From the NCBI GenBank assembly GCA_025057645.1, contig JANXBJ010000004.1, forward strand, positions 44,961 through 108,960: 64,000 bases of DNA. The letters are read 5' to 3'. The position numbers and the translations under genes were made by a program. The notes under the pieces are model-generated. The model did no database searches. It was not told the origin of the DNA and saw only the letters and a program-made list of their open reading frames with translations. Origin of the DNA: Anaerolineales bacterium (GTDB lineage: Bacteria; Chloroflexota; Anaerolineae; Anaerolineales; UBA4823). Position 1 is the stretch's first letter. Each line of letters begins with the position of its first letter. This document shows, in pieces, positions 44,262 to 52,973 of this stretch.

Positions 44262-45137
44262 ATGAGCACTGTAACCTCTGCCCCCTCAACCTCAGCCACT
44301 ATTCGGGATGCCTCTGCAGAAAGACCGCTTCTGGAGATTCAAGGGCTGACCAAGGAGTTCGGTGGGCTTAAGGCCGTCAACAATTTCGACATTTCGATCT
44401 ATCCGGGTGAACTGGTTGGGCTGATCGGACCCAACGGCGCCGGAAAGACAACAGTCTTTAACCTGATTACCGGCATCTACACGGCGACCTCGGGCTCAAT
44501 CCGATACAAGGGGATCGAGTTGATCGGTCTGCAACCCCATGAGATCACCCGTCTGGGCATTGCCCGGACCTTTCAGAATATTCGTCTCTTTCCCAACCTG
44601 ACGGTGTTGGATAACGTGCGCATTGCTTACCATACCCATGCGGGTTATGGGATCTTTGATGCCTTCACCCATAATCACCGCTACCAAAAAGCCGAAAAAG
44701 AACTAACCGAACGAGCTCAAGAATTTCTCAGCGTCTTCAATCTCCACACCCGTCAGGGGGAGATTGCCAAAAACTTGCCTTACGGTGAACAGCGCCGTCT
44801 GGAAATTGCCCGCGCCCTCGCCGCTTCGCCGGAGCTGCTGCTGCTTGACGAGCCGGCTGCCGGAATGAACCCCAAGGAAGTCGCTTCGCTGATGGACCTG
44901 ATCCACTTTATTCGCGAACGCTTTAACCTGACGATCCTGCTCATCGAACACCAGATGCGGGTGGTGATGGGGATTTGTGAGCGCATTACGGTAATGGACT
45001 TTGGGGAAGTGATCGCGCGCGGAACGCCCCAAGAGATTCAGAACAACGAAAAGGTGATTGAAGCCTACCTCGGTCGAGGTGCGACTGCCCTATCCCAAAA
45101 ACTGCAGGAGAAACGCGGTTATGCTACTGGAAGTTAG
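44262..45137 (+). CDS. livG: Branched-chain amino acid ABC ATPase LivG
   Basis: The 291-residue ATPase has Walker A GPNGAGKTT, the LivG-typical GIARTFQNIRLFPNLTVLDNV, a signature LPYGEQRR and Walker B LLLLDEPAAGMN, then VIEAYLGRG at the C-terminus. The deviant signature PYGEQRR is usual in LivG. GTG at 44259 and ATG at 44262 are adjacent starts; the ATG is chosen. It follows livM directly. Confidence 0.95.
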   Translation: MSTVTSAPSTSATIRDASAERPLLEIQGLTKEFGGLKAVNNFDISIYPGELVGLIGPNGAGKTTVFNLITGIYTATSGSIRYKGIELIGLQPHEITRLGIARTFQNIRLFPNLTVLDNVRIAYHTHAGYGIFDAFTHNHRYQKAEKELTERAQEFLSVFNLHTRQGEIAKNLPYGEQRRLEIARALAASPELLLLDEPAAGMNPKEVASLMDLIHFIRERFNLTILLIEHQMRVVMGICERITVMDFGEVIARGTPQEIQNNEKVIEAYLGRGATALSQKLQEKRGYATGS

Positions 45138-45831
45138 AGACCTGAACGTCTATTATGGGGCTATCCACGCCCTGCAAGGGATCAACTTCTGCCTAGAAGA
45201 AGGGGAAATCGTCACCTTGATCGGCGCCAACGGGGCAGGAAAATCAACTACCCTGAACACGATCTCCGGGCTATTGCGTCCGCGGCGAGGTCAAGTGCTG
45301 TTCAGGGGAAAAGATATCACTTTCACTCCCGCAGAAGAGATCGTGCGCATGGGGATCTGCCAGGCACCCGAAGGGAGGAAGATCTTTGCCAACCTTACCG
45401 TAATGGAAAACCTTGAGATGGGCGCCTACACCCAGAGCGATAAACAGGAAATTCAAAAAAACCTTGAGCGCGTCTTTCGCAGTTTCCCTCGCCTCAAAGA
45501 GCGGCAGAACCAACTAGGCGGCACGCTTTCAGGCGGTGAACAACAGATGCTCGCTATTGGGCGGGCCTTGATGTCTCGCCCTCAGCTACTCTTGTTGGAT
45601 GAGCCTTCTATGGGGCTTTCGCCAATTTTGGTCGAGGAAATTTTCAACATTATTCAAGAGATTAACGCACAGGGCACCAGCATTCTCTTGGTGGAACAGA
45701 ACGCCCAAATGGCTCTTTCGGTAGCTCATCGGGGGTATGTGCTTGAGACCGGGAAGATCGTCTTAGAAGGGGACTCAAGCGATTTGCTGGATAACCCAAT
45801 GGTCAAGAAAGCCTATCTGGGCGCCCATTAG
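45121..45831 (+). CDS. livF: Branched-chain amino acid ABC ATPase LivF
   Basis: The 236-residue ATPase begins MLLEVRDLNVYYGAIHALQGINF with Walker A GANGAGKST, signature LSGGEQQM and Walker B LLLLDEPSMGLSP, the LivF pattern. The ORF track extends into livG; the ATG at 45121 overlaps the livG end by 17 bases and gives the family length. It completes the livJHMGF operon. Confidence 0.95.
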   Translation: MLLEVRDLNVYYGAIHALQGINFCLEEGEIVTLIGANGAGKSTTLNTISGLLRPRRGQVLFRGKDITFTPAEEIVRMGICQAPEGRKIFANLTVMENLEMGAYTQSDKQEIQKNLERVFRSFPRLKERQNQLGGTLSGGEQQMLAIGRALMSRPQLLLLDEPSMGLSPILVEEIFNIIQEINAQGTSILLVEQNAQMALSVAHRGYVLETGKIVLEGDSSDLLDNPMVKKAYLGAH

Positions 45832-45932
45832 TCCTGCTCGTATTCAGGAGAGCCTCCGTTGGCAGAGGTTTCGGCAAGCCAAGGGATGAGGTCTATGCCT
45901 AGGCCTGTAAGGGCTTTTGATAGTTTCGTGTT

Positions 45933-45973
45933 CTCTGCTCACATCGCAGGCCACCCCTGCGATGTGAGCAGAG
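45933..45973 (+). terminator. Perfect 18-bp hairpin downstream of livF
   Basis: CTCTGCTCACATCGCAGG (45933-45950), loop CCACC and CCTGCGATGTGAGCAGAG (45956-45973) form an exceptionally long perfect stem about 100 bases after livF. There is no T tract (CATTCCT follows), so it is either a Rho-independent terminator variant, a 3'-end stabiliser or a repeat element. Confidence 0.6.
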
Positions 45974-46111
45974 CATTCCTGCAGAACATTGCGATCCTCG
46001 GACTTTCCGCAAACTTGCCCCTTGAGTGGGCTTGAGTCTCGGCTGCTCTTTGCTGCGGAGTAGACCTTGGCGCCTATTCTATAATGTCTCCGCTCGTCTG
46101 GGAAGAAGCCG

Positions 46112-47578
46112 ATGGCATTTCGAGACCTAAGAGAGTTTATTCAGGCCCTCGAGGAACAGGATGAACTGGTGCGTGTGCGTGTACCGGTCTCGCCTCACTT
46201 AGAGATCACGGAGATCGTTGATCGCGTCTGTAAAGGGAAAGCCAAGCGCAATGTCGCTCTGCTCTTTGAAAAGGTTACGGGATATGAGATCCCGGTGTTG
46301 ATCAATGCCTTTGGCTCGGCGAAGCGGATGGCTTTGGCCCTGGGAGTGGCAAACCTCGATGAGCTTGGGCATAACCTGGGCAAACTGATCGACCCTCGCC
46401 TGCCCGGTTCTCTGGCAGAGCTGATCGCCCGCGGCCAGGATTTACTTAGGGCGCTTCGATCGATCGGCCTGGGACCCAAAAAAGTGCGCCGTGCGCCGGT
46501 GCAACAAGTCATCCTGCAAGGGGAACAGATGTCATTGGCGAGACTTCCTATCCTGAAATGCTGGCCTAAAGATGGCGGTGCGTTTATCACGCTCCCTCAA
46601 GTGATCACCCGTGACCCCCAGACCGGGGTGCGCAATGTAGGGATGTATCGCCTGCAAGTGGTCGATGAACGCACCTTGCTTGTGCACTGGCAGCGCCATA
46701 AAGGGGGCGCGGAACACCAGCGCATCGCTCAAGTCCAGCGCAGGGATCGCATTCCCGCTGCGGTGGTCTTGGGGGGTGATCCCGCCAGCATGTGGTGCGC
46801 TTCGGCACCCCTGCCGCCTAATATTGACGAATACCTGCTGGCTGCTTATTTGCGCGGTGCGCCGGTCGAGTTCGTCAACTGTGTCAGCCAACCGCTGGAA
46901 GTTCCTGCCCGGGCTGAAATCGTTATTGAGGGATACGTTGACCCCAACGATCAACGTCCGGAAGGTCCTTTTGGAGATCACACTGGCTACTACACGCCTG
47001 TAGAAAACTTTCCCGCTTTCCATGTCACCGCTATTACTCATCGCCGTGATCCCATTTACCCCGCCACGGTGGTCGGTATCCCACCGATGGAGGATGTGTG
47101 GATGGGTAAGGCCACCGAACGGCTGTTTCTGCCCCTAATGCGCCTCTTCTTGCCCGAGATTGTCGATGTGTGTATGCCCGCCGAAGGAGTCTTTCACAAC
47201 TTGGTGTTGGTCTCGATCCGTAAGCGCTATCCTGGCCATGCCCGCAAGGTCATTTTCGGTTTGTGGGGCTTAGCGCTGATGTCGTTGGCTAAAGCGATCG
47301 TGGTGGTAGATGAATGGGTGGATGTCCAAAATCTCTCGCAAGTCGCTTGGCAAGCTCTGGGGAATGTGGATTGGAGTCGCGATGTAGTCGTGGTGGATGG
47401 GCCGGTTGATCACCTTGACCATGCCTCTTATCACCACTCCTTTGGTGGCAAAATCGGCATCGATGCCACGGCCAAGCTCCCTGAAGAAGGCTACCTGCGC
47501 ACCTGGCCGCAAGTCGCTCGTATGGACGAAAGCGTGCGGGCGCGCATTGACCAAATTTGGCATCAACTCAATCTCTAG
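46112..47578 (+). CDS. UbiD-family (prenyl-FMN-dependent) decarboxylase
   Basis: The 488-residue protein matches UbiD throughout: MAFRDLREFIQALEEQDELVRV, DRVCKG, NAFGSAKRMALALG, ITRDPQTGVRNVGMYRLQVVD (Asn/Arg of the prFMN-Mn site), RPEGPFGDHTGYYTP (catalytic Glu) and HHSFGGKIGIDATAKLPEEG. Family members reversibly decarboxylate aromatic or unsaturated acids using prenylated FMN made by UbiX, which is absent from the window. It may act in ubiquinone/menaquinone synthesis or on an aromatic substrate. It is followed within 10 bases by an NMT1-type ABC importer, so the transporter may supply its substrate. TATAAT at 46080 is a possible -10 box. Confidence 0.93.
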   Translation: MAFRDLREFIQALEEQDELVRVRVPVSPHLEITEIVDRVCKGKAKRNVALLFEKVTGYEIPVLINAFGSAKRMALALGVANLDELGHNLGKLIDPRLPGSLAELIARGQDLLRALRSIGLGPKKVRRAPVQQVILQGEQMSLARLPILKCWPKDGGAFITLPQVITRDPQTGVRNVGMYRLQVVDERTLLVHWQRHKGGAEHQRIAQVQRRDRIPAAVVLGGDPASMWCASAPLPPNIDEYLLAAYLRGAPVEFVNCVSQPLEVPARAEIVIEGYVDPNDQRPEGPFGDHTGYYTPVENFPAFHVTAITHRRDPIYPATVVGIPPMEDVWMGKATERLFLPLMRLFLPEIVDVCMPAEGVFHNLVLVSIRKRYPGHARKVIFGLWGLALMSLAKAIVVVDEWVDVQNLSQVAWQALGNVDWSRDVVVVDGPVDHLDHASYHHSFGGKIGIDATAKLPEEGYLRTWPQVARMDESVRARIDQIWHQLNL

Positions 47579-47587
47579 GTGATGACG

Positions 47588-48757
47588 ATGAGAATATACT
47601 CGACTCTTGCTCAACTCCTCGTACTCTTTATCCTGATCCCCGCCTGCGCACCCCAATCAACAGGTCAGCCTCCGGCTGCTGCAGAAACCGGCCAGGTGGC
47701 CATTCCTGTGCTCTCCGGCGAGGGACAAGCTCCGGGTGAGCCCTACCCCGCTCCGGCCGAGGTCTTCCAACCGACTCCCGCTGCAGATCAGCCCTACCCG
47801 GCGCCGGGTTCTCCGGTCGTCCCACCGGCTTCCTCCAGCGGCGCTTACCCGGCACCGGGTGAGACGGCCCTCCCGGTGCACGGCGGCGGGGAGAGGTTGC
47901 GCATCGCCATCTTGCCCGTTGTGGATAGCCTCCCCATGGTCGTTGCTCAGCGCGAAGGTTTGTTTGCCAAGTATGGGGTGCAAGTTGAGTTGATCCCGGT
48001 CGCCTCGGCCGCAGAGCGCGATCAGGTGATCACCGCCGGCCAGGCCGATGGCATGATCAACGACCTCATCTCGACCCTGCTATATAATAAAGAGGGCATC
48101 CAAGTGCAAGTTGTGCGCCTTGCTCGGGTCGCTACACCTACATCGGCGCAGTACCACTTAGTTGTCTCCGCAGCAAGCGGGATCGACGAAGTCAGCCAGC
48201 TCAAGGGCGTGCCGATCGGCATTTCGCAGGGCACGATCATCGAATACATTACCGACCGCCTGTTAGAGCGGGAGGGCTTCCGAGCGCAGGAAATCCAGAA
48301 GATCGCTGTGCCTAAAATCCCGGACCGCCTAGCCTTGCTCAGCTCCGGAGAACTCAAGGCTGCAACTTTGCCTGATCCCTTTTCCTACTTGGCGGTACAA
48401 CAAGGCGGGCGTTTTTTGCTGCAGGACTCCAAATATCCTGAGTACGGACACAGCACCTACGCATTTCGGAAAGCCGTGATCGACCGGAAACCTCAGGCGG
48501 TCCGGGCATTTTTAGCGGCGATCGAAGAAGCGGTGGCGCGAATTGCGCTCTCCCCTGACCAGTATGTCGGTGTATTGGTGGAGGAAAAACTGATCCCTGC
48601 GCCGCTGGAAGGCAGCTACCAGGTGCCGCCTTTCCCACCCAAGGGCATTCCCGATGAATGGCTGTGGAATGATGTATTGGCTTGGGCAACGGCAAAGGGG
48701 ATTGTTGCTACAGCCGTTTCGTATGCTGACTCGGTCACGAGTGCACTTTTACCGTGA
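47588..48757 (+). CDS. NMT1-type ABC substrate-binding lipoprotein with YPAP repeats
   Basis: The 389-residue protein has a lipobox (LLVLFILIPACAP) and an extended linker of about 80 residues in which YPAP recurs three times (EPYPAPAEV, QPYPAPGSP, AYPAPGET), then a periplasmic-binding fold II domain (LRIAILPVVDSLPMVVAQREGLFAKYGVQVELIPVASAAERDQVITAGQADGMINDLIST). Its ligand is unknown. Of three adjacent starts (GTG 47579, ATG 47582, ATG 47588), the last is favoured. It is translated almost directly after UbiD and precedes its ATPase and permease. Confidence 0.87.
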   Translation: MRIYSTLAQLLVLFILIPACAPQSTGQPPAAAETGQVAIPVLSGEGQAPGEPYPAPAEVFQPTPAADQPYPAPGSPVVPPASSSGAYPAPGETALPVHGGGERLRIAILPVVDSLPMVVAQREGLFAKYGVQVELIPVASAAERDQVITAGQADGMINDLISTLLYNKEGIQVQVVRLARVATPTSAQYHLVVSAASGIDEVSQLKGVPIGISQGTIIEYITDRLLEREGFRAQEIQKIAVPKIPDRLALLSSGELKAATLPDPFSYLAVQQGGRFLLQDSKYPEYGHSTYAFRKAVIDRKPQAVRAFLAAIEEAVARIALSPDQYVGVLVEEKLIPAPLEGSYQVPPFPPKGIPDEWLWNDVLAWATAKGIVATAVSYADSVTSALLP

Positions 48758-48908
48758 TCCCACCACGATTTGCAAGTGCCCTCGCCTGCGAACGTGGCGA
48801 ACGAGGTCGTCCGCCCCCCGCAGGGCGGGCGTTCGTGCCTGCGATCATCAGCGGACGGGGAGACCCGCCGTCTGACCGAGATAAAGAGATTTGCCGTCCG
48901 GCCGGACT

Positions 48909-49670
48909 ATGATTGAAGTCGAATCGATCACTTTTGCTTACCCTTCCGGAAAACCGATTTTCCTCGACTTCTCTTGGCAGGTTGCACGCGGCGAGATTTG
49001 GGCTGTTCTGGGGCCTTCCGGTTGCGGGAAAAGCACCCTGCTCTACCTGCTGGCCGGGCTGCAATTCCCGCAAAAAGGGCAAGTGCGCATCGATGGCAAG
49101 CCACTCACCCGTCCCCGTCCGCAGACCGGGTTAATTTTGCAGGACTACGGGTTGCTGCCCTGGGCAACGGTGCGTCAGAACGCCGAACTAGGGTTGAAAA
49201 TCCGTGGCTTTTACGGCCCGGATGGCAAGCACGCCCCAACGCAAATGGATTGGGATCACAACGTGATCCCTTGGTTGGAAAGACTGGGTATTGCCGCAGT
49301 CGCCGACCGCTACCCTTCCCAGATTTCCGGGGGACAGCGCCAGCGCACTGCTATTGCCCGCACATTGGTTTTGCATCCCGATTTACTGCTCATGGACGAA
49401 CCGTTCTCCTCGCTGGACGCTCCCACCCGCGAGGACTTGCAAACGCTGATCCTGCAGTTACAACTCGAAAACCGCTTGACCTTGGTGATTGTCACCCACA
49501 GCATCGAAGAAGCTGCCTTGATGGGCAGGAAAATTCTCCTGCTCTCCCAGCCGCCGATTCACCAGGCCATGATCTTCGAAAACCCCGGTGCGGGCTTGGA
49601 GCCCTACCGCAAGAGCGAAGCCTATCTAGCCCTGTGTGAGCGCTTGCGCTCCCAACTCGATCGGGCATGA
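48909..49670 (+). CDS. ABC transporter ATP-binding protein (SsuB/TauB-like)
   Basis: The 253-residue ATPase has Walker A GPSGCGKST, signature ISGGQRQR and Walker B LLLMDEPFSSLD followed by IVTHSIEEA, the nitrate/sulfonate/riboflavin-importer type. It has the usual Q-loop region (LILQDYGLLPWATV) and an insert (FYGPDGKHAPTQMDW). No clear Shine-Dalgarno sequence is seen for the ATG at 48909; TTG 48891 is an alternative. It overlaps the permease start by 4 bases. Confidence 0.92.
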   Translation: MIEVESITFAYPSGKPIFLDFSWQVARGEIWAVLGPSGCGKSTLLYLLAGLQFPQKGQVRIDGKPLTRPRPQTGLILQDYGLLPWATVRQNAELGLKIRGFYGPDGKHAPTQMDWDHNVIPWLERLGIAAVADRYPSQISGGQRQRTAIARTLVLHPDLLLMDEPFSSLDAPTREDLQTLILQLQLENRLTLVIVTHSIEEAALMGRKILLLSQPPIHQAMIFENPGAGLEPYRKSEAYLALCERLRSQLDRA

Positions 49671-50401
49671 AACGCCGCTTAGACCTCTTGATCACCCTTT
49701 TCATTCTCCTGCTTCTCTGGCAGCTTGCTGCTTGGTGGGTCAATCGTCCCATTCTGCCCGAGCCGCGGACAGTCTTCCTCGCTTTTCTGCGCGAAACCCG
49801 AGATGACCTTCCATTTCACTTTGCTGCCAGCCTGTGGCGCGTGCTTGCTAGCACTGCTTTAGCCATTGCCACCGCTGCGCCGGCCGGTCTGCTTCTCGGT
49901 CAATCCCAGCGCCTAAACCGCCTTTTTTCCCCTCTGATCTATCTGCTCTACCCGATTCCGAAAGTTGTTTTTGTTCCGTTGGTGTTACTCTTCTTGGGCT
50001 TAGGGGATGCGCCCAAGATTCTGATCATCTATCTTATCCTGTTTTTCCAAGTTCTGGTCTTGGTGCGCGATCAGGCCGCAGCGTTACGTCCCGAGCTTCT
50101 GCTCAGCGTGCGCAGTTTAGGCGCCGGGCGGCGGGCTTTGTTTCGCTTTGTCTACTTACCTGCCAGCCTGCCGGCCATCCTGACCGCCTTGCGCCAATCG
50201 GTTGGCACTGCTGTGGCGGTGTTATATGTCGCCGAGCTGTACGCTACCCAGCGTGGGTTGGGCTACTACATCTACATAAACGGCAGCACGTTTTTCGATT
50301 ACCCGGCGATGTATGTCGGGATTCTTGCCATGGGCTTGCTGGGAGTGGGATTATATACCGGGGTGGATTACCTGGAGAAACGGTTATGTCCGTGGAAGTA
50401 A
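49667..50401 (+). CDS. ABC transporter permease (SsuC/TauC-like)
   Basis: The 244-residue membrane protein has about six hydrophobic segments and a BPD_transp_1-type cytoplasmic loop (RPELLLSVRSLGAGRRALFRFVYLPASLPAILTALRQSVGTAVAVLYVAELYATQRGLGYYI). It starts at an ATGA overlap with the ATPase. Together with the preceding binding protein and ATPase it makes a complete importer, grouped with UbiD. Confidence 0.92.
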   Translation: MKRRLDLLITLFILLLLWQLAAWWVNRPILPEPRTVFLAFLRETRDDLPFHFAASLWRVLASTALAIATAAPAGLLLGQSQRLNRLFSPLIYLLYPIPKVVFVPLVLLFLGLGDAPKILIIYLILFFQVLVLVRDQAAALRPELLLSVRSLGAGRRALFRFVYLPASLPAILTALRQSVGTAVAVLYVAELYATQRGLGYYIYINGSTFFDYPAMYVGILAMGLLGVGLYTGVDYLEKRLCPWK

Positions 50402-50787
50402 CCCGCTTCCCTCATCCATTGGATAGAACGGGCAGAGTCTCCAACCTGAGCCGTCGTTTGAGCCTGTCAAACTAGCAGCCTAGGGAAAACGGCTTTCGAT
50501 GAGCAGCGCTTCCAACTCCCCGAGCTGTGCAGGTGGAGTGGGGTGAGAGCTTGTGTCAGGACTTGCGCCCGTCCCCTCTTCTTGCCTTGGAAAGGGAACA
50601 GAGATAAGGGCCTCGGAAGGCAGACGAACATGTGCCATGCTTGGGGATGTTCTTAGCTGCGAGTCCATGAGCTGTGTAGGAAGACCCATTGCGATTAGGT
50701 GTGCTGAGCAGGCAGTGCCTAGGGGTGTCACTATGGGGGCGCTTTTTACGTGACAACCCTTGGCTCCACACGGTGACAAATTTCACA
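50402..50787. other. Intergenic region before the FMN-riboswitch promoter
   Basis: Nearly 390 bases without a recognisable gene separate the UbiD-linked importer from the flavin importer. Short ORFs in this stretch lack motifs, and no terminator with a T tract is obvious. Confidence 0.5.
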
Positions 50788-50816
50788 TTGACTTCCCCTG
50801 CTGGGCTGGTTATAAT
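50788..50816 (+). promoter_or_regulatory. Promoter of the riboflavin-importer transcript
   Basis: TTGACT (50788-50793), a 17-base spacer and TATAAT (50811-50816) lie just before the FMN aptamer. Transcription would start near 50823, leaving about a dozen bases before the first aptamer helix. Confidence 0.88.
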
Positions 50817-50835
50817 CGAGGCGACAATTGAAGAT

Positions 50836-50960
50836 ACCTTCGGGGCAGGGTGCGGTCGGAGACGACCTATTCCCGATCGGCGGTAAAGCCCGCGAGCGCG
50901 AGGGAGCGCACGATTCGGTGAAACTCCGAAGCCGACGGTATAGTCCGGATGGAAGAAGGT
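50836..50960 (+). ncRNA. FMN riboswitch (RFN element)
   Basis: The RFN consensus is recognisable throughout: GCAGGGTGC, TTCCCGATCGGCGGTAAAG, CCCGCGAGCGCGAGGGAGCG, GATTCGGTGAAACTCCGAAG, CCGACGGTATAGTCCGGATG and GAAGAAGGT. The closing helix P1 is ACCTTC (50836-50841) with GAAGGT (50955-50960). Such aptamers bind FMN and turn off expression of flavin synthesis or uptake genes. Its target here is a RibX/RibY-type importer, so this is a direct sequence-based assignment of the transporter to flavins. Confidence 0.96.
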
Positions 50961-51004
50961 CACTTTGCCAGAACTCAGGCGCGCGAAAAACGCGAGCATA
51001 CGCG

Positions 51005-51037
51005 AAGCCCCGAAAGCCTTTGGTTTTCGGGCTTTTT
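51005..51037 (+). terminator. Riboswitch expression-platform terminator
   Basis: AAGCCC-CGAAA (from 51005) pairs with TTTTCG-GGCTT across a small loop with one bulged C, followed by TTTTTC. This is the expected FMN-dependent intrinsic terminator. Confidence 0.88.
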
Positions 51038-51071
51038 CTTTAGAGAGCGCCTGGGTTGGGTAGGCTCACTT

Positions 51072-51104
51072 GCCCCGAATCCGATCCGATTCGGGGCTTT
51101 ATAT
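51072..51104 (+). terminator. Second terminator-like hairpin directly before ribX
   Basis: GCCCCGAATC (51072-51081) and GATTCGGGGC (51088-51097) form a perfect 10-bp stem, followed by TTTATATT. It ends only about 20 bases before the permease ATG at 51119. Confidence 0.7.
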
Positions 51105-51118
51105 TACGGCGAGAAACG

Positions 51119-51943
51119 ATGAACCTAATCGAGATTCCCAAACGACTTCCTTTTCAAAGGCGACTCAGCCTTGCCGAGCATACGCTAACCGCCTTCATTT
51201 CGCTCGCAGTTATGGTGACCGTCTGGCACGGGGTCACCCAAATTTGGAGACTGCCCCCTTTCATTTTGCCCTCCCCGGCGTTAGTCTGGGAGCGCTTCCT
51301 CCGGGTGCTAGGGGACGGCAGCCTGCTTCGCCACAGTGCCTACACCCTCTTTGAGGTGCTCTGTGGGCTGAGCCTAGGCGTTCTCACCGCAACCCTGCTC
51401 GGCTACCTACTGGCCAAATCGCATTGGTTTGAGCGTCTTTTATCCCCGTATATTGTTGCCAGCCAATCGATTCCGATTGTGGCGATTGCGCCCCTGTTGG
51501 TCATTTGGTTCGGGCCGGGGGTTTTCTCCAAAATTTTGATCTGTGCCTTGATCGTCTTCTTCCCGGTTTTGGTCAACACCGTTGTTGGATTGCACTCCGT
51601 GCCGGAGGAATTGACCGACCTAATGCGCTCCTTGAAGGCCGACCGTTGGCAAACAGTTCGGTTCTTGGAGATCCCGGCTGCCCTACCGGTCTTCCTCGGT
51701 GGGTTGCGAATCGGTGCCACTCTGTCGGTGATCGGCGCCGTGGTAGGCGAATTTGTCGGCGCCGACCGCGGTCTCGGTTTCCTGATCAATGTCGCCCGTG
51801 GCAGGTACGATACCCCTCTGGTCTTTGTTGCGGTTTTTACCCTAATCGCCATGGCCTTGCTCCTCTATACCAGTGTCCTTGCCCTTGAAAAGCGGTTGCT
51901 CGCCTGGCGACAACCCCAAGAAGAACCCCATTCCATTCCATAA
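51119..51943 (+). CDS. ribX: Riboflavin ABC transporter permease RibX
   Basis: The 274-residue permease has about six membrane segments and the BPD_transp_1 loop (EELTDLMRSLKADRWQTVRFLEIPAALPVFLGGLRIGATLSVIGAVVGEFVGADRGLGFL). Its position directly after an FMN riboswitch identifies it as the RibX-type component of a riboflavin importer, as described for Chloroflexus RibXY. The ORF track starts at a TTG (51056) inside the hairpin; the ATG at 51119 is chosen. It is paralogous to the permease at 22833-23597. Confidence 0.93.
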   Translation: MNLIEIPKRLPFQRRLSLAEHTLTAFISLAVMVTVWHGVTQIWRLPPFILPSPALVWERFLRVLGDGSLLRHSAYTLFEVLCGLSLGVLTATLLGYLLAKSHWFERLLSPYIVASQSIPIVAIAPLLVIWFGPGVFSKILICALIVFFPVLVNTVVGLHSVPEELTDLMRSLKADRWQTVRFLEIPAALPVFLGGLRIGATLSVIGAVVGEFVGADRGLGFLINVARGRYDTPLVFVAVFTLIAMALLLYTSVLALEKRLLAWRQPQEEPHSIP

Positions 51944-51953
51944 GGAGACTTCC

Positions 51954-52958
51954 ATGCCCCGTTCAACTCTCTCCCTCTTTCTTTTGCTTTGGCTCGGCCT
52001 CACAACCTTTGCCTGTGCCCCTCAGATGGGCGGCTCCCAAACGCAGAGCCCCCCTACAAAAGCCGTGGACAGGGTGCGTTTGCCCATGGGCTATATCCCG
52101 AATGTGCAGTTTGCTCCCTTCTATGCCGCCCAAGACTTCGGCTACTTCTCGGACGAGAACATCGCCATCGAATTCGACTACAGTTTTGAGACCGATGGCA
52201 TTGCGCTGGTTGGGGCGAACAACCTGCAGTTCACCATAGCTTCGGGTGAGCAGGTCCTGCTCGCTCGTGCCCAAGGCTTGCCGGTCGTGTATGTGATGGC
52301 CTATTACCACGACTACCCTGTAGGGGTCGTTTCGTTCCCAGAGCAGAATATTAAAACCCCGGCTGATCTGAAGGGCAAGAAGATCGGTGTACCCGGCCTA
52401 TTCGGCGCCACCTATATCGGCCTGCGCGCTCTGATGAAAGTGGGCGGCGTGGGCGAAGCCGAGGTGATTCTGGATTCGATCGGCTACAACCAAGTGGAAG
52501 CCTTGATCGCCGGGCAAGACCAAGCTGTGGTGGTCTATGCTAACAACGAGCCTATCCAACTGGCCGCTCGGGGGTATACCGTTGACCTGATCAAGGTCGC
52601 AGATTACGTTCAGTTAGCCTCGAATGGCTTGGTGACCAACGAAAAGACCCTTTCTGAAAACCCCGATTTGGTGCGCCGCATGATTCGCGCCATTCTGCGC
52701 GGCATGAACTACGTTCTTCAAGACCGCGATCAAGCCTATGAGATTTGCACCAAATATATCCCCGGCCTGACCGAAAGCGATGAGCGCGTTCAGCGCGAAG
52801 TCCTGCGGGCCACAATCGAATACTGGAAGGCAGAAAGAATCGGTCATTCGGACCCGCAGGCTTGGCAGAACATGCACGATCTGCTCTTGGAAATGGGATT
52901 GCTTCCCAGTCCACTCCCGGTAGATCAAGCCTTCACCAATCAATTGCTCACGCCCTAG
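51954..52958 (+). CDS. ribY: Riboflavin-binding lipoprotein RibY
   Basis: The 334-residue NMT1-fold protein has a lipobox (LLLWLGLTTFACAP) and begins its domain with VRLPMGYIPNVQFAPFYAAQDFGYFSDENI, typical of RibY. It captures riboflavin outside the membrane for RibX. A strong AAGGAGA site precedes the ATG at 51954; the ORF-track extension is rejected. It is the second gene of the riboswitch-controlled operon. Confidence 0.93.
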   Translation: MPRSTLSLFLLLWLGLTTFACAPQMGGSQTQSPPTKAVDRVRLPMGYIPNVQFAPFYAAQDFGYFSDENIAIEFDYSFETDGIALVGANNLQFTIASGEQVLLARAQGLPVVYVMAYYHDYPVGVVSFPEQNIKTPADLKGKKIGVPGLFGATYIGLRALMKVGGVGEAEVILDSIGYNQVEALIAGQDQAVVVYANNEPIQLAARGYTVDLIKVADYVQLASNGLVTNEKTLSENPDLVRRMIRAILRGMNYVLQDRDQAYEICTKYIPGLTESDERVQREVLRATIEYWKAERIGHSDPQAWQNMHDLLLEMGLLPSPLPVDQAFTNQLLTP

Positions 52959-52973
52959 GGAAAAGGAGGTGCT

